Below are positions 49,101-59,656 of a stretch of 64,000 nt of DNA, piece by piece. The translations under genes and the position numbers were made by a program. The stretch is taken from contig NC_135549.1 in the NCBI RefSeq assembly GCF_964340395.1, forward strand, positions 22,609,842 to 22,673,841, in the 5' to 3' direction. The notes beneath the pieces are model-generated. The model was not told the DNA's origin. It made no database searches and saw only the letters and a program-made list of their open reading frames with translations. Origin of the DNA: Glandiceps talaboti (lineage: Eukaryota > Hemichordata > Enteropneusta > Spengelidae). The number at the start of each line of letters is the position of its first letter. Within the stretch, counting starts at the first letter, position 1.

Positions 49101-52100
49101 GTTACTGCAGGTTTAATAGTAACCTCACATGGTTACTGCAGGTTTAATAGTAACCTCACATGGTTACTGCAGATTTACTGGTAACCTCACATGGTTACTG
49201 CAGGTTTAATAGTAACCTCACATGGTTACTGCAGATTTACTGGTAACCTCACATGGTTACTGCAGGTTCATAAAAGGAGTTCACATGTCTAATTTGGTAC
49301 TTTCTTCATCTAGTAGAGCACAATGCTCTCCTTAATCTTGTGTATTCTCTGTCACGTAACCTAAAATGAACACAAGATTAATGATCTGATAATGATTAAA
49401 GGATGCTTACTTGGACTATCACTTCTTCTACTTGACCACCACCTATTTTAGTTTCCAAGTCTTCAATACCAGGAGTCTTCAAAGAAAAAAAGGAAAGGAA
49501 AGGCGTGTTACTTTTTTTTTCATAAAGTGGGACAGGCTGTAACTGTAGCCTCATTTTCGGCTCAGGTCAAAAAATACACATGCCAAATATTATTCAGGGA
49601 CAAACCGACAGTAACATGTATTACAGCATGATTGAGGTGTTATGGTATGATTGACTTCTTACAGCATGACTGAGGCATGATGGTAGGATTGAGTTGTTAT
49701 GGTATGATTGAGTTGTTGAATTGAAACTGACATTATTGTTTTGATATCCAAAAATCATTTCAAAGTGTCCTTTTTATGTAAAATCAGAATATTTCGTGAA
49801 AGCCCAAGTAGAAAGGTACTGAAATTATATTTCCATATGAGTCACTGAAGTAAACATAAAGACCCACAAAGTAATCGACTTTGTCCCTTTAAATCAGAAG
49901 AGAAATGACCTATAGGATTACTGGTATGACAAAATAAATTAAAGTCTACTGCCTTGGAATTTCAAGATCGTATCCCCTTTTCTCCTTTTCCTGCTGGCAC
50001 TTACAGTAATATTTTATGAAATGTATCCACTATTTAGTAAGCATATAAGACAGTATGGTTTCTCACTGGATAAATCTATCATCAGATTAGCAAGTGTACC
50101 TACATGTACATGTTGCCATGTACTGTTAGCATATATGCATACACAGTGTATGTGCATATACTAACAATACATGGTGACATATTATTAAAGTATGTACACT
50201 TTTCAATAGATATTTCACTGTGTACTTATACATACACTTTTCACTAGATATTTCACTGTGTATATATACATACACTTTTCATTAGATATTTTACTGTGTA
50301 CACAGATATACTTTTCATGAGATATTTCACTGTGTACATATATTTTAAACTTTCAATGAGATATTTCACTGTGTACATACCGGGGTACTTACACTTTTCA
50401 CTAGATATTTCAGTATGTACATATACTTAAACATTTCATGATGTATTTTAGTATGTACTATATACTTACACTTTTCAATATATATTTCACTGTGTATATA
50501 TACTTACACTTTTCACTAGATTATACCTATCAGTGATAATGGTTTCAGTGCTCTGTCTGTAGGCACAGTTCTGTGGTAACACCTGTAGTGCTGCCAAACA
50601 TTTGGTATACAGAATTTTCAGTTTCTGTGTGGGAAAAAAAACATACGTACAATATGTGACTTAGGGATGACATTTCTCAACAATATTTAGTAGTTTGCTT
50701 AGGTTGGTATAATATGTAAGTAGGTAATATCTCCCTGAATTCCCCCCATCTCTTTACCAGAGTTCCCAAACAAAATGAATACAGTGATAATACAAAATTT
50801 AACAACAAACTCATTATTGTAAAATCTCCCACACTCTCACACAAGTTCATGCCGTTTATATTGGGCTTTGTATTCAAAATTATTCTAAAATATTACGAGG
50901 TTTCCATTTACAGATAAAAAGTGGTGTTTTTTTTGTATTTTTGGTATCCGCAGATTTTGTCAAAAGTATAAAAATATTACAAATTATCACTTTTATGTGA
51001 GTGACAATATCATAGTAGTAATTCCAATGTATTTCTATTCTCTTGGATGCATAATATCAAAAATAAAATCACTTGGTTTATTTGGTGAAAATAACATATG
51101 AAGAAACCTACCTCATGAGGGCGGGCTTCAACAGCCAAGCCTACCAGACCTGTAGTCTAAAAGAGAATGGGAAAACAAATCCAGAGTAGTGTAAGATTAC
51201 TAGGATTGTTACACTTTACATTGTAATTCTTGGTACTTGAAATAGAATGTTACTGTCTAGGTGCATCATAAAAATAACAAACATTCAATTTCTTGGTCGA
51301 CACCATAACTTCCACTCCACGCGCTTCACACGCATTACTACATGTAATAGACACGCATGAGAATAATTTGACCTTCTTTGTTCTATTTGAACCCTCTAGC
51401 ATGAGGTAAAATGCTATTGCAGATACCAAGAATTATGGAAAACCATTATGTTGTCCTGGTAGTTGGTCTAAATACTCCGGTTTGTAAATTGTGATGTTTA
51501 GTAGGCATCTCACCGATAGTGATGAGTTTCACCTGTAGCAGTACCCTGGTAGTCCAAGACAATTCTAACTTGTGCACCGACTATGGCCAGTATGACAAAA
51601 TGTTCTCAGAGATCTGAGTGCTCTTAAAAGTGTGATCAATGTATTCGAATAAGTAATGAGATAGTGGCCACTCATTCACTACCAAGCCCACACTGACCTG
51701 TATCATTAGGTCAAGAAGTGTATCTCTCATAAACACACATGGTTCAAATTATGCAAGGACACAAAATTTTAGTATTATTCACAAACCAGAAGTCACAATT
51801 TTTTTAACAAAATATAGTGTTTTGGTGTTTTTTATTGAGATGTGCTGTTTAAAATAATTGTAAATCATTTGAATAGTTGATGTTGGAGTTCGGGAAAGAA
51901 GTTAGCTGATTAGGAGAGTTTGGGAGAGAAGTTAGCTGATTAGGAGAGTTTGGGAGAGAAGTTAGCTGATTTGGACGTTGGGAGAGAAGTTAGCTGATTA
52001 GAAGTTTGGGAGAGAAGTTAGCTGATTTTGACTTTGTGAGAGAAGTTAGCTGATTTGGACTTTGTGAGAGAAGTTAGCTGATTTGGACTTTGGGAGAGAA

Positions 52101-53744
52101 GTTAGCTGATTAAATGACAACTTGACATATTTTACTGGGAGAAAATCAGAGCAGACTCCAAAATTGTCGACATCTGTGTTCAATTGCACATTTGAGAGCA
52201 CTCTGACTGAGAACGGCGTTATATCATGGATATCAACCATCATGTATCTGACTCCACACTCAAGTCAGTGCTTCCTTTGAAACCTATCTTCAATGATAGC
52301 CCATCAAGTGAACATACTATTCACTCCAGAGTCATGCTTTTCAACCAACCAAAATGACAGGTATCAGCCTTTTTTTCACTAAATGAATTAAGACATCTTT
52401 TGTTATTTTTAAAAAAGTATAATCAGTAACATTCTGTGATGTTTGAAGAGTAAATGTGGTTATTTATGTGCAAGTACATAGAACATTTTTACAAGTTTGT
52501 TGATAATCCTTCAACTTCAAGTTCAAGCATGGATCTATAAATCTCAGATCAACAGTTCAAGTACAAGGTTTTCAGCTTCAGCATCAGTCTGATAATATCT
52601 TGCATTTACCGGTAATATGTGGTTGATGATTGTTTGTATGGTAGGAGTACAAGAAGAATTGTAAGCATAGGGGCGTGTAGTATTTCTTAGATTGTTGTTT
52701 TCCTTGTATATGGACTAAATATAACAACGTTTTGACTAAATATCCTACCTGTGAGCATGTGAGGAAATAATGATGTATTATACATTATTTTATATCTACT
52801 ACTATAGAGATTGACCAGGGCTTGATTTTAACTTTTTTCATTGGAAGTTCTAGGGGGTTATCAATTCCACAAATTGGTAGCCCATTCCATCCTTTAAATC
52901 ATTGCATAATCAGTGGTAGCCTGAGTGGGCTACCAGCTGCAAATTATGGTAGCCCCATGACAAGAAATGGTAGTCTGTGGACATGGGACTACTGTTATGC
53001 ACGAGTCAATGTAATGCCCGAGGGACCCCACCCCGGGTGATACGGGACAAATGAGGGGGATTAGACCGTGTCTGCAATGCCCGAGGGGGTGGGGCAATTC
53101 CCTCATATTGACCTCCCTAGTCATTTTCAAGGACGTAAAAGAGTGGTTGTGTGCCAGTCAGAATTTTTGAATGTCCCACCCATTGGGGTGGGGGAAATGT
53201 TGGGAGTTTTACTTGTTTTAGGTGGGGATTTTCCAGAATGTCTTGCCCAAGGGGGTGGGGTATTTGACAAATTTCCAAATCCCCCACTATGCCCCGAGGT
53301 GGGGGGGGGGGGGGGTTGACATTGACTCGGATACATTTGTAGCAGCAGGGTTCATATGACATTTCTCTTAGGTAAAACGGTAATCTAAGCAATAATACGT
53401 GCCCCTGTGGATGTAAGTTGGTATATGTACTCTGATATGAACGTTATTATCCGACGGCGACTTGGTGACGTCCGGAGCATCCATGGACCATGGTGGACAA
53501 TGGTGCACCAAGGTCCAAAGCCCCTGGACGTGGACAGCACTCGGCGAGGCTATCTCGAGTTTGGAACAAGACAAATGTCCAAATATACGCAAAGCATGAA
53601 TACATTGGTCCGAAACAATAAGGTAAGGTATGCAAAATTATGTCGAGCATTTCGTAGGCTAAAAATGTTGCAATTACAATCAACAATCAGAACGAAATGA
53701 TCAGTACTGCTATTTATACGTACCCTTTTGAGAACACCAGCCAT
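46151..53744 (-). CDS. NDUFA5: NDUFA5, complex I accessory subunit (B13), 5 exons
   Basis: Exons in transcript order: 53,724-53,744; 51,112-51,156; 50,508-50,624; 49,411-49,476; 46,151-46,249. Together they give 115 aa plus stop, all phase 0, all GT-AG. Seen: MAGVLKR start; [17 protein letters not shown]; the run [11 protein letters not shown]; and the ending [20 protein letters not shown] followed by QWEWP. Known: these match vertebrate NDUFA5 (116 aa) almost position by position. That protein is a matrix-side accessory subunit of the NADH:ubiquinone oxidoreductase peripheral arm, nuclear-encoded and imported without a long cleaved presequence. The start Met matches the vertebrate one. Introns are inflated by minisatellites (intron 4: 1-kb array; intron 3: splice-site array; intron 1: hAT-like element). 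A house-keeping gene, so constitutive expression is expected. Confidence 0.96.
46250..48265. other. NDUFA5 intron 4, non-repetitive part
   Basis: No exon seen. It holds the CTCF-like motif at 47,785. 'agacagacaga' short repeats occur near 47,950. Confidence 0.4.
47785..47797 (+). promoter_or_regulatory. CTCF-like motif in NDUFA5 intron 4
   Basis: CCAGAGGGCGCTA matches the known CTCF core well. Binding is inferred only. Confidence 0.4.
48270..49267. repeat. 1-kb, 31-bp minisatellite with internal palindrome
   Basis: About 32 units of the form 'ggtttaatagtaacc' plus 'tcacatggttactgca'. Two main variants alternate: A with 'ggtttaatag' and B with 'gatttactgg'; a third ('ggtttagtgg') is confined to the left edge. 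Each unit contains GTAACC-TCACAT-GGTTAC, a 6-bp inverted repeat around a 6-base spacer. Confidence 0.95.
50190..50520. repeat. ~38-bp minisatellite derived from the NDUFA5 exon 3 donor
   Basis: About nine units of 'acacttttcactagatat' plus 'ttcactgtgtacat'. The right-most unit overlaps the end of exon 3: on the minus strand the 20-mer TCTAGTGAAAAGTGTAAGTA contains the last codons (GTG AAA AGT) and the GTAAGT donor. The identical 20-mer recurs at 50,386-50,405. Confidence 0.85.
50508..50624 (-). CDS. NDUFA5: NDUFA5 exon 3
   Basis: 39 codons from KLKILYTK to RYNLVKS. Two donors were considered: GTATAA after GAT AG and GTAAGT after AGT. Only the second keeps phase with the next exon (TPGIEDLE) and restores the residues expected from vertebrates (NEKLAMVKA-like), so it was chosen. 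Confidence 0.9.
51880..52110. repeat. ~25-30 bp minisatellite in NDUFA5 intron 1
   Basis: About eight units of 'gagagaagttagctgat' followed by variable 'taggagagtttggga' or shorter forms, so unit length varies. Confidence 0.9.
52669..53407. mobile_element. hAT-like element, diverged ~740 bp copy
   Basis: The left end AGGGGCGTGTAGTATTTCTT and the right end, reversed AGGGGCACGTATTATTGCTT, match each other and the element at 40,570. 'tgtaag' is found just outside both ends, a possible remnant of the duplication. The interior has GC-rich phrases such as 'atgcccgagggggtgggg' present twice and a G run near 53,300. It lies in NDUFA5 intron 1. Confidence 0.65.
53437..53622 (+). other. Possible antisense exon inside NDUFA5 intron 1
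   Basis: An ATG-led frame of 62 codons ends at AATAAG|GTAAGG, a strong donor, and is preceded by a TGACGTCC CRE-like word at 53,466. Composition is less AT-rich than its surroundings. No domain was recognised and no partner exon found. It lies 120 bp from NDUFA5 exon 1 on the other strand. Confidence 0.25.
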
Positions 53745-54228
53745 CTTGGATTTACAAAGCATCATGGGTATCTTCTCACTTGTTATACGTTGTTTATGTT
53801 TTACACAAATTAAAGTATGAATATCTTATTGTGCATATTTTATTCTTGTCTTTAATACTTTTAATTAATCAAGTGAGCAATCACAAGTAGTTGTGTTTCC
53901 TGTGCCAAAATGCCACCCACAATTTGATTTGAGTGTATGGGACGCCCTCTCGCGACTCTTCTTTCGAAGCAGATTCCGACTCGACAAATTCACAGTCGAA
54001 TATCGTGACATATTTTGATTCGTAGACCATCGTACGATATTAATCACAACTTTATATTCATATATTTTATAAAGCTACTTATTTGCAACTTCAGTATTTG
54101 TACATTATCATTTAATTTGTCAAATTGTTATGTTTACATATTCTATTTTTTATCAACTTTCTTGGTTGATATTCTTTGTGCTATCATGTTTTTCTTTGTT
54201 TAGTATTGTTAACATGTTCATTTTGTAA
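53745..54228. promoter_or_regulatory. Presumed NDUFA5 promoter region (minus strand)
   Basis: Immediately upstream of the NDUFA5 ATG. It includes a short CpG-containing patch (about 53,940-54,000) in otherwise AT-rich DNA. No TATA box was assigned. Confidence 0.3.
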
Positions 54229-54693
54229 TATTTTGTATACAAACGTAAATAAGTATGTGTATTTAATTATTCATTTATCATTTATACGAACACCTTGTAT
54301 TTAGTTACTTCCCATATTTGCCATGTACAATATTAGTTTCAAGTGAACTACTTCCATGCTCCTCACCAGAACATTTTTTTGGTGGAAATAAATTCAATTC
54401 AATTCAATTCAATTCAATTCAATTCAATTCAATTCGAAGTACAGTAGAGATTCTTTACAAGTTGAGTTCTATTGCACCAAGTTTTCAATCCCCAACATGT
54501 GCTTATCAAAGGTGAACTGGTACGGTATATAAAATCTTCTGCTGGGTTATAAGCGCCACTGAACATTGTTTTCTTTGGATATTTGGCGCTATATAAATTT
54601 ATTAGATAGATAGATAGATAGATATGTAAGCTCTAAGGTGTTCTCACATAACCACCCTAAACCATATGTAAGCTGATAGCAGTTAAAATATTG
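54229..54693 (+). repeat. Direct repeat D, copy 1 (left of the collagen gene)
   Basis: Shares with 59,657-60,024 a long ordered series: 'aataagtatgtgtattt', 'agtttcaagtgaacta', 'ctcaccagaacattt', 'ggtggaaataaattcaattc', 'acggtatataaaatcttct', 'cacataaccaccctaaacc'. It differs by a longer CAATT array (54,391-54,435) and an insert at about 54,551-54,625 holding 'ggcgctatataaat' and a GATA tract, which looks like a SINE tail. Confidence 0.8.
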
Positions 54694-55158
54694 TGCTACA
54701 GGCCGGCAGAAATAAATAAACCTTTACTAGACTTTTCGTTTCCTGTTTGCCACGTGCACTGTGACCGCCGGTGTAAGCTTATGATGAAGAATGAAAGTTG
54801 TATGAAAATATATCTTTTGGACAGCTGCAGATGGTAAATAGAAACAGAATGTAGTTACTACTATTCTATTCCACTATTTATTTATTTCTATTTTAATTAC
54901 AGTACAAGGTGTTATGACTAAACGTTATTTCAATAACAAAATAAAACTATCCTACATGCATCGTAAATAGGTACAAATAAATTCAGGTGGCGTTTTAGGC
55001 AAGGAGAGTTCATTGACGTCATCATTGGTCACTGTCGGTGGGAATGTAACCCATGGTGATCGGTGGTGTCTACGTACAATTCCCACTGGATAACGATAAT
55101 TTTCAACTTGTAATATAATTACACTACATATTAACTGAATATCAAAATCGATGACACT

Positions 55159-55637
55159 CTACATTGTGCAAACTGCACATGTTAATTCGAAACCAGTAGT
55201 GTATGGACCACATGGTAAAGTGCCGGCCTCGCATCTACCTTCGACAGCATAAAATAATGCACCATCTTTATTGCTACTGGTACCTGGCGTTGCTTCTGCT
55301 TGGCGATCCATACAAACATACTCTGAGCGTTTATGTGTATGGTGTGCAGTCATAAGGTAGCCATGGTACTCTCTCGTCCACTCCTTGGACGGACATTTGT
55401 TACGGGCTGGGACCATGAGAACTGTGCCACGAGATGAAGCACGACACACTGCACAGACTACATCACCGTCGTGGATATCAGCGAGTGGGGGAAAGCTAAT
55501 TGTTTGGTATTCACTTCCGTATATTAAACCTTCAGCTTGGAATCCAGGTACTGGATTGTCATATATAGGATTCAAAGGCAAACATTGATAGTTGGCTCCA
55601 CTACCTTGATGTGTATAATGGCTGCCACCTGCGATAC
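55159..55637 (-). CDS. Collagen C4-like C-terminal domain exon
   Basis: 159 codons including the stop, acceptor ATTTCAG. It encodes most of the globular domain, with the paired CAVC motifs (near its middle and at the end). All the landmarks remembered for the family are present, so the domain appears intact. Confidence 0.92.
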
Positions 55638-58008
55638 CTGAAATTGTACACAATGCCAAAGTAGAATTTACGAAAGGAACTTTGCTGTTACTCTTTTTGA
55701 TAAGTAACACATTTACCGGTATAAATATGAAAATAAATATAATTCACACAGATATTACTACATGCATATTTTATATCTTACAGTTAGCAATGGTTATAGT
55801 GGTAATTTAGAATTGATAAAATTCCAGTATACATATTTATTTTCAATCAATATTATGGATTCCTCTACTATATCAAACTATTATGAAAGTCCTGTACAGA
55901 CAAATCTGGTTGTCATTTAGCTGTAGGCTGGTGAATATTCAACATTACAAATATAATATGCATGTGCCACGTCATTATCAATGGATGGGTAGAATCGGAG
56001 AACATACGTATGGACACATACCCTCATAGACTAATTCTGCTGTATCGGGGCACGTTTTCCTTCCCCATCTCACGTAAACGGTTCCTCTACCACCACCTCC
56101 AATATGATGTCGTACACGCATTACAATTTCATCAAGTACAAGTGACGGGACTGTGTGTCCTTCCTCACCCTGGTCACCATTCAGTCCCGGTACACCAGCT
56201 ACGAATAAAACAAAATCACGTTTAAACGTGCATATATGTATATGTAGTTTGTAGATGGAGTCGACGTCATCAACGTAATCCATTGGAATCCAAGCATGAG
56301 ATTCAGAGTCAGTAGACACCTATGCGGTATTACTTCCATCTTTACAAGCTGTAATAGATCTAGACGGATTAGGCTTGACTTCGACATTCAAAATCAAAAT
56401 AGCGCTTTTACTTCTTCATTTATTCAAATGTGGGGGGTCTTTTTCTATTTCAAAGCAGCCTGGCAGTATTGACACGAATGGTACATGTGGGATCTATATT
56501 CTTTTTGAATGATACACCTGTAAATGATCAGACCCTACATGAAATAAACTAACAGTAGATCTCAGCTAAATAGCAAGGATCTAATTGTTTTCAATCAAAA
56601 TTGATAAGCCTGAGAACAAAGAAAACTGATAAATAAGTTGTGGTGTCCCATGTTAGATATCATTCTACTTATTTTGGTTATGGTATATAGTGTATATAAT
56701 GAAGTATTTTACGTCAGGTGACACTGTGTAGGGTCATGACGAAACATATATCATCAGGTGTACATGAAATCATTCCTTGAATGCCAGATTGTGGGACTAC
56801 TGTATATAACTGATATATCCTCTAACCCCCTTACATGTATACACTGATATATCCTCCAATCCTCCACCTCCCCGTCTTGCGATATCACACTAATTCGGGT
56901 GACGCGTTAGCCTAATTCGGTGCAAAAGTTCCCAAAGTGTAGATTTGTGTGATATTGATCAGTTTCAATCGCCATGTGATCAAACATGCTTCATTGAGTA
57001 TAAGGACACAGATACATGTATGTAGACAACGATATTATATTACATGTAATGGAGTCATGATGGGCGAATGGTTACAGTGGCTTGCTTGTTTGGAATCTGC
57101 AGGTTGTAGGTTCGACCCTGTACGTCGTTGCTGTTTGTTTCTGAATAGCTAAAGTTCTTGGGCAAGATTTGAACCACGATTGTGCTCCAGTCAACCCAGC
57201 TGTAGAATTGGGTACCAGGTTATAGATATAGGTCTTTCCTGGGGATAACAATATAATAACTCGACCCTCACGAAAAAAAGGTATTTACCTATAAGACTAT
57301 CGAGTCTAATAAAGATTATTATTATATTATGAAAATGTCTTCCCCGTCATTGCTATTAATACTTTAAAGAATACGTACATGGGCCAGCCTTTCCCTTAGC
57401 TCCCGGTTCACCCTGGTCCCCCTTCATTCCAATAGCTCCTCTTGGGCCTGTCTCTCCAGATAATCCACGTCGTCCTCTTTCACCTGGCTGTCCATCCCTT
57501 CCAGTGATACCTGGGACCCCTGAAGGTCCTACCACCCCTGGCATCCCACGTGGTCCAACGGGACCAGGTGCACCTTGTGGTCCTGGTATGTTGACTACAC
57601 TGCATGGACTATGCTCTGTATTAAAAAGTAGTATGCATCATTGTATCGGCGTACTGAAGTTGGGTAGTTTGTTCTATTGAATCATGTTTTCAATCCCTAA
57701 CAACATAAGCGTATCAAAGGTGACTTGGTCCGGTATATAAAATCTTCTGTTGACGGTTAATGTATTCGTCGTCAATTTCACATGGGGTGACGTACAACAT
57801 CAATATTGCGTAATACTTAGATTTACATAGAATGGACAAAGAATGACTGAGAACTACAGAGAAATTAGTCAAAATATTTGAATACCCGTTCGTTCGCGAT
57901 AATTCATTCATTCATTCATTCATTCGTTCGTTCGTTCGTTCGTTTGTTCATTCGTTTGTTTGTTCATTCACTCATTCATCGTCATCATTATCATCATCAT
58001 CATCATCA

Positions 58009-58041
<33 letters not shown>

Positions 58042-59525
58042 TGTACATTTTGGTTATCATCACTTTGGCTTCTGACCTCTAACATCTTCCTCATCTGAAG
58101 AGACATGACGTTTCGATATTCCGGTTTCCGTTTCCTGGACAACTACCTGTAACACATTATATTTGGTAAACATAAGTTCCTGTAATGGTGTAGATACAAG
58201 TAACGACTGAAGCTGGTCTTAGCTGCAACTGGAACATTTAGATAAAATAAATTACTCGTAATATTGTACACCCTGAATAGTGTTGAAACAACCTGTGAGT
58301 GAATGTATGTTTGTAGTTGTATACATGATATATATGGCACAATAAATCAAATCAAATTGATTTTAGGTCTGCATCTAAAAACAAGCGCCATCAACGGCGA
58401 TTATGATTTCAACCAATTAGTGCACTATTAACGGACAAGATTGGCCACTGATTACCATGTACAATGTCCAGGTCTTGGTATTTTCAGTCAGTGAATATAT
58501 TTAACAGTGGTTGTATTTGATCAAATGTCCCCAGTTGCAGCTAATGCAGGTTTCAGACGAAGTTTCCTATTGGTGTTTAGTGTAGTCCACTACAAACCAT
58601 TTAATGGCCATATGGTATACTTCTTGTCTTCTCTTCGATTGGTTTGTAGTGACCCCCACAAAGTCATGTAATTATATCACACTGGCAATGTATGGTACTA
58701 CTGTTTTCATGTAGTACTACTGCACGGGGATTAATAACAACAATCTTACCACACACTGATCGAACTTTAACATCAGAAATTAAATCTAGTCCCACGTGAC
58801 GTTTAGCCAATCTTTGCCTGCCTATTTTCCAGACCTCCCAAACAATACTTTTAAACTCCTGTATGATTTCTGTTTCTTTAATTAAGCCAACAGAAAGTCG
58901 GAAAAGGAGTCCATCTGACCCAAAATTTCTTTTAACAAAAGGATTTTCAAAGAAAAGTTTCTGATGTAAGTCCTAGCGCAAAGTCAGGGTCCAGGAGCAG
59001 GGTCAACGACCTGTGACTTCACCAGTCAATCAACCCTTTGTTTACCACGTTTAGATGAAATGAAAAAGCGATGGCCAATTTCTCTACGACAAAGATTAAA
59101 GTTTTGGGTGTAAAATTCATGTGGACATGAACACACATCTCATATAACTGTGGAATATATATATGAACTCTTAGGGAGGGTATACGATATTTGTGAGCAT
59201 GAGAATGGATGTCTGGAGTCCGGGAAAGACCTATATCGATAGACACTGTAGTTGTAGAAAGAATTATAAGGAACAAAGAAACTGGTGATTATATCGTTCA
59301 CATTCCCCTGTGATGTAACTTCAACTTTGTATGCATTTATCCTGCATGAGGAATACTTGCCAAATTTTGCAGTCTTTCTTCCAAAACGCCAACTTGTTGT
59401 TTAGTCTGGTACAGACAGATTACGGTGAATACATTGAACGCCAAGGCAATAACTGCTAAAAAGACTGCAGAGCCAACACCAAGGCTAGACATCTGTTTAG
59501 ATGCTTTCTTCCTGACAACGTCCAT
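55159..59525 (-). CDS. Membrane-anchored short-chain collagen C4-like protein
   Basis: Exons in order: 59,357-59,525 (N-terminus), 58,750-58,960, 57,379-57,615, 56,022-56,198, 55,159-55,637. The last four join in phase. Seen: an N-terminal basic segment then a hydrophobic helix (about residues 15-38, AVFLAVIALAFNVFTVICLY), i.e. type II membrane topology; a basic linker; about 28 uninterrupted Gly-X-Y triplets with one split across an intron in register; then a ~170-aa C-terminal domain with VYVRWGRKTCP, GGSHYTHQGSGANYQCLP, CAVC, TREYHGYLM and a final LTCAVC (ten Cys). Known: that domain is diagnostic of short-chain collagen C4-like proteins of sponges and other invertebrates. The junction of the first exon to the second is out of phase (1 against 0), so a small exon may be missing or the TM exon may splice otherwise. 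A minus-strand AATAAA lies near 54,880. Confidence 0.85.
57060..57335 (+). mobile_element. tRNA-derived SINE in collagen gene intron
   Basis: The head contains 'gggcgaatggttacagtgg' (A-box-like) and GGTTCGACCC (B box), i.e. a pol III promoter. The body has 'caacccagctgtagaattgg' and GGTACC, a central phrase common to metazoan SINEs. The tail is AATAAAGATTATTATTAT, like the tail of the LINE at 2,037. Antisense to the collagen gene, between its second-last and third-last exons. Confidence 0.75.
57379..57615 (-). CDS. Collagen triple-helix exon
   Basis: 79 codons' worth, phase 1 on both sides, almost entirely Gly-X-Y with RGD-less but charged triplets (GRD, GER, GRR, GDQ). It starts with EHSPCSVV, one Cys before the helix that could tether trimers. 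Confidence 0.93.
57690..57750 (+). repeat. Fragment of direct repeat D
   Basis: 'gttttcaatccctaac' and 'cggtatataaaatcttctg' match the middle of repeat D, giving a third partial copy inside the collagen gene. Confidence 0.6.
57902..58040. repeat. Compound (ATTC)n/(GTTC)n and (CAT)n/(CGT)n microsatellites
   Basis: ATTC units turn into GTTC units; then a CAT tract turns into a pure CGT tract (about 58,010-58,039). The transitions suggest point mutation followed by expansion. Confidence 0.95.
58200..58548. mobile_element. MITE-3 copy in collagen gene intron
   Basis: 'agctgcaactggaac' at the left and 'cagttgcagctaatgcagg' at the right, with interior 'gtgttgaaacaacctgtg' and 'aattgattttaggtctgc', as in the copy at 32,799. 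Confidence 0.6.
58750..58960 (-). CDS. Collagen gene linker exon
   Basis: Acceptor ACATCAG, donor GTAAGA, 70 codons, ending TGT G, which joins in phase to the collagen exon as CEHSPC. The product is hydrophobic/basic with RQRLAKRHVG, a dibasic site. No domain recognised. An alternative acceptor at 58,973-58,974 would add four codons. Confidence 0.7.
59357..59525 (-). CDS. Collagen gene N-terminal transmembrane exon
   Basis: ATG at 59,525, 56 codons plus one base to a GTATTC donor. One hydrophobic helix flanked by KK/RK on its N-side; after it QQVGVLEERLQNLA looks like the start of a coiled coil. The position next to the linker exon supports membership, but the phase does not fit directly. 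Confidence 0.65.
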
Positions 59526-59656
59526 GCTTGAAATGAAGGATATCTCAATGGATACACCCTCCCATACCCAGATAAACAGTCTTTATTTATTGTTGAAATC
59601 AACAAGCTCAGTATTGAATTTCCAAGACTAAATTGAACCCTTACTCACAACTAGTA

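Noticed and set aside
48270-49267. CRISPR-like repeat array
   Set aside because: Units are directly adjacent without unique spacers, in a eukaryotic intron; it is a minisatellite. The same applies to 27,037-27,366, 32,380-32,575 and 41,054-41,233.
50523-50530. GTATAA as the NDUFA5 exon 3 donor
   Set aside because: It gives the wrong phase for the next exon and drops residues conserved in vertebrate NDUFA5; GTAAGT at 50,507 fits both.
57060-57135. tRNA gene
   Set aside because: It has A- and B-box-like words but no full cloverleaf was seen, and it continues into a SINE body and tail.
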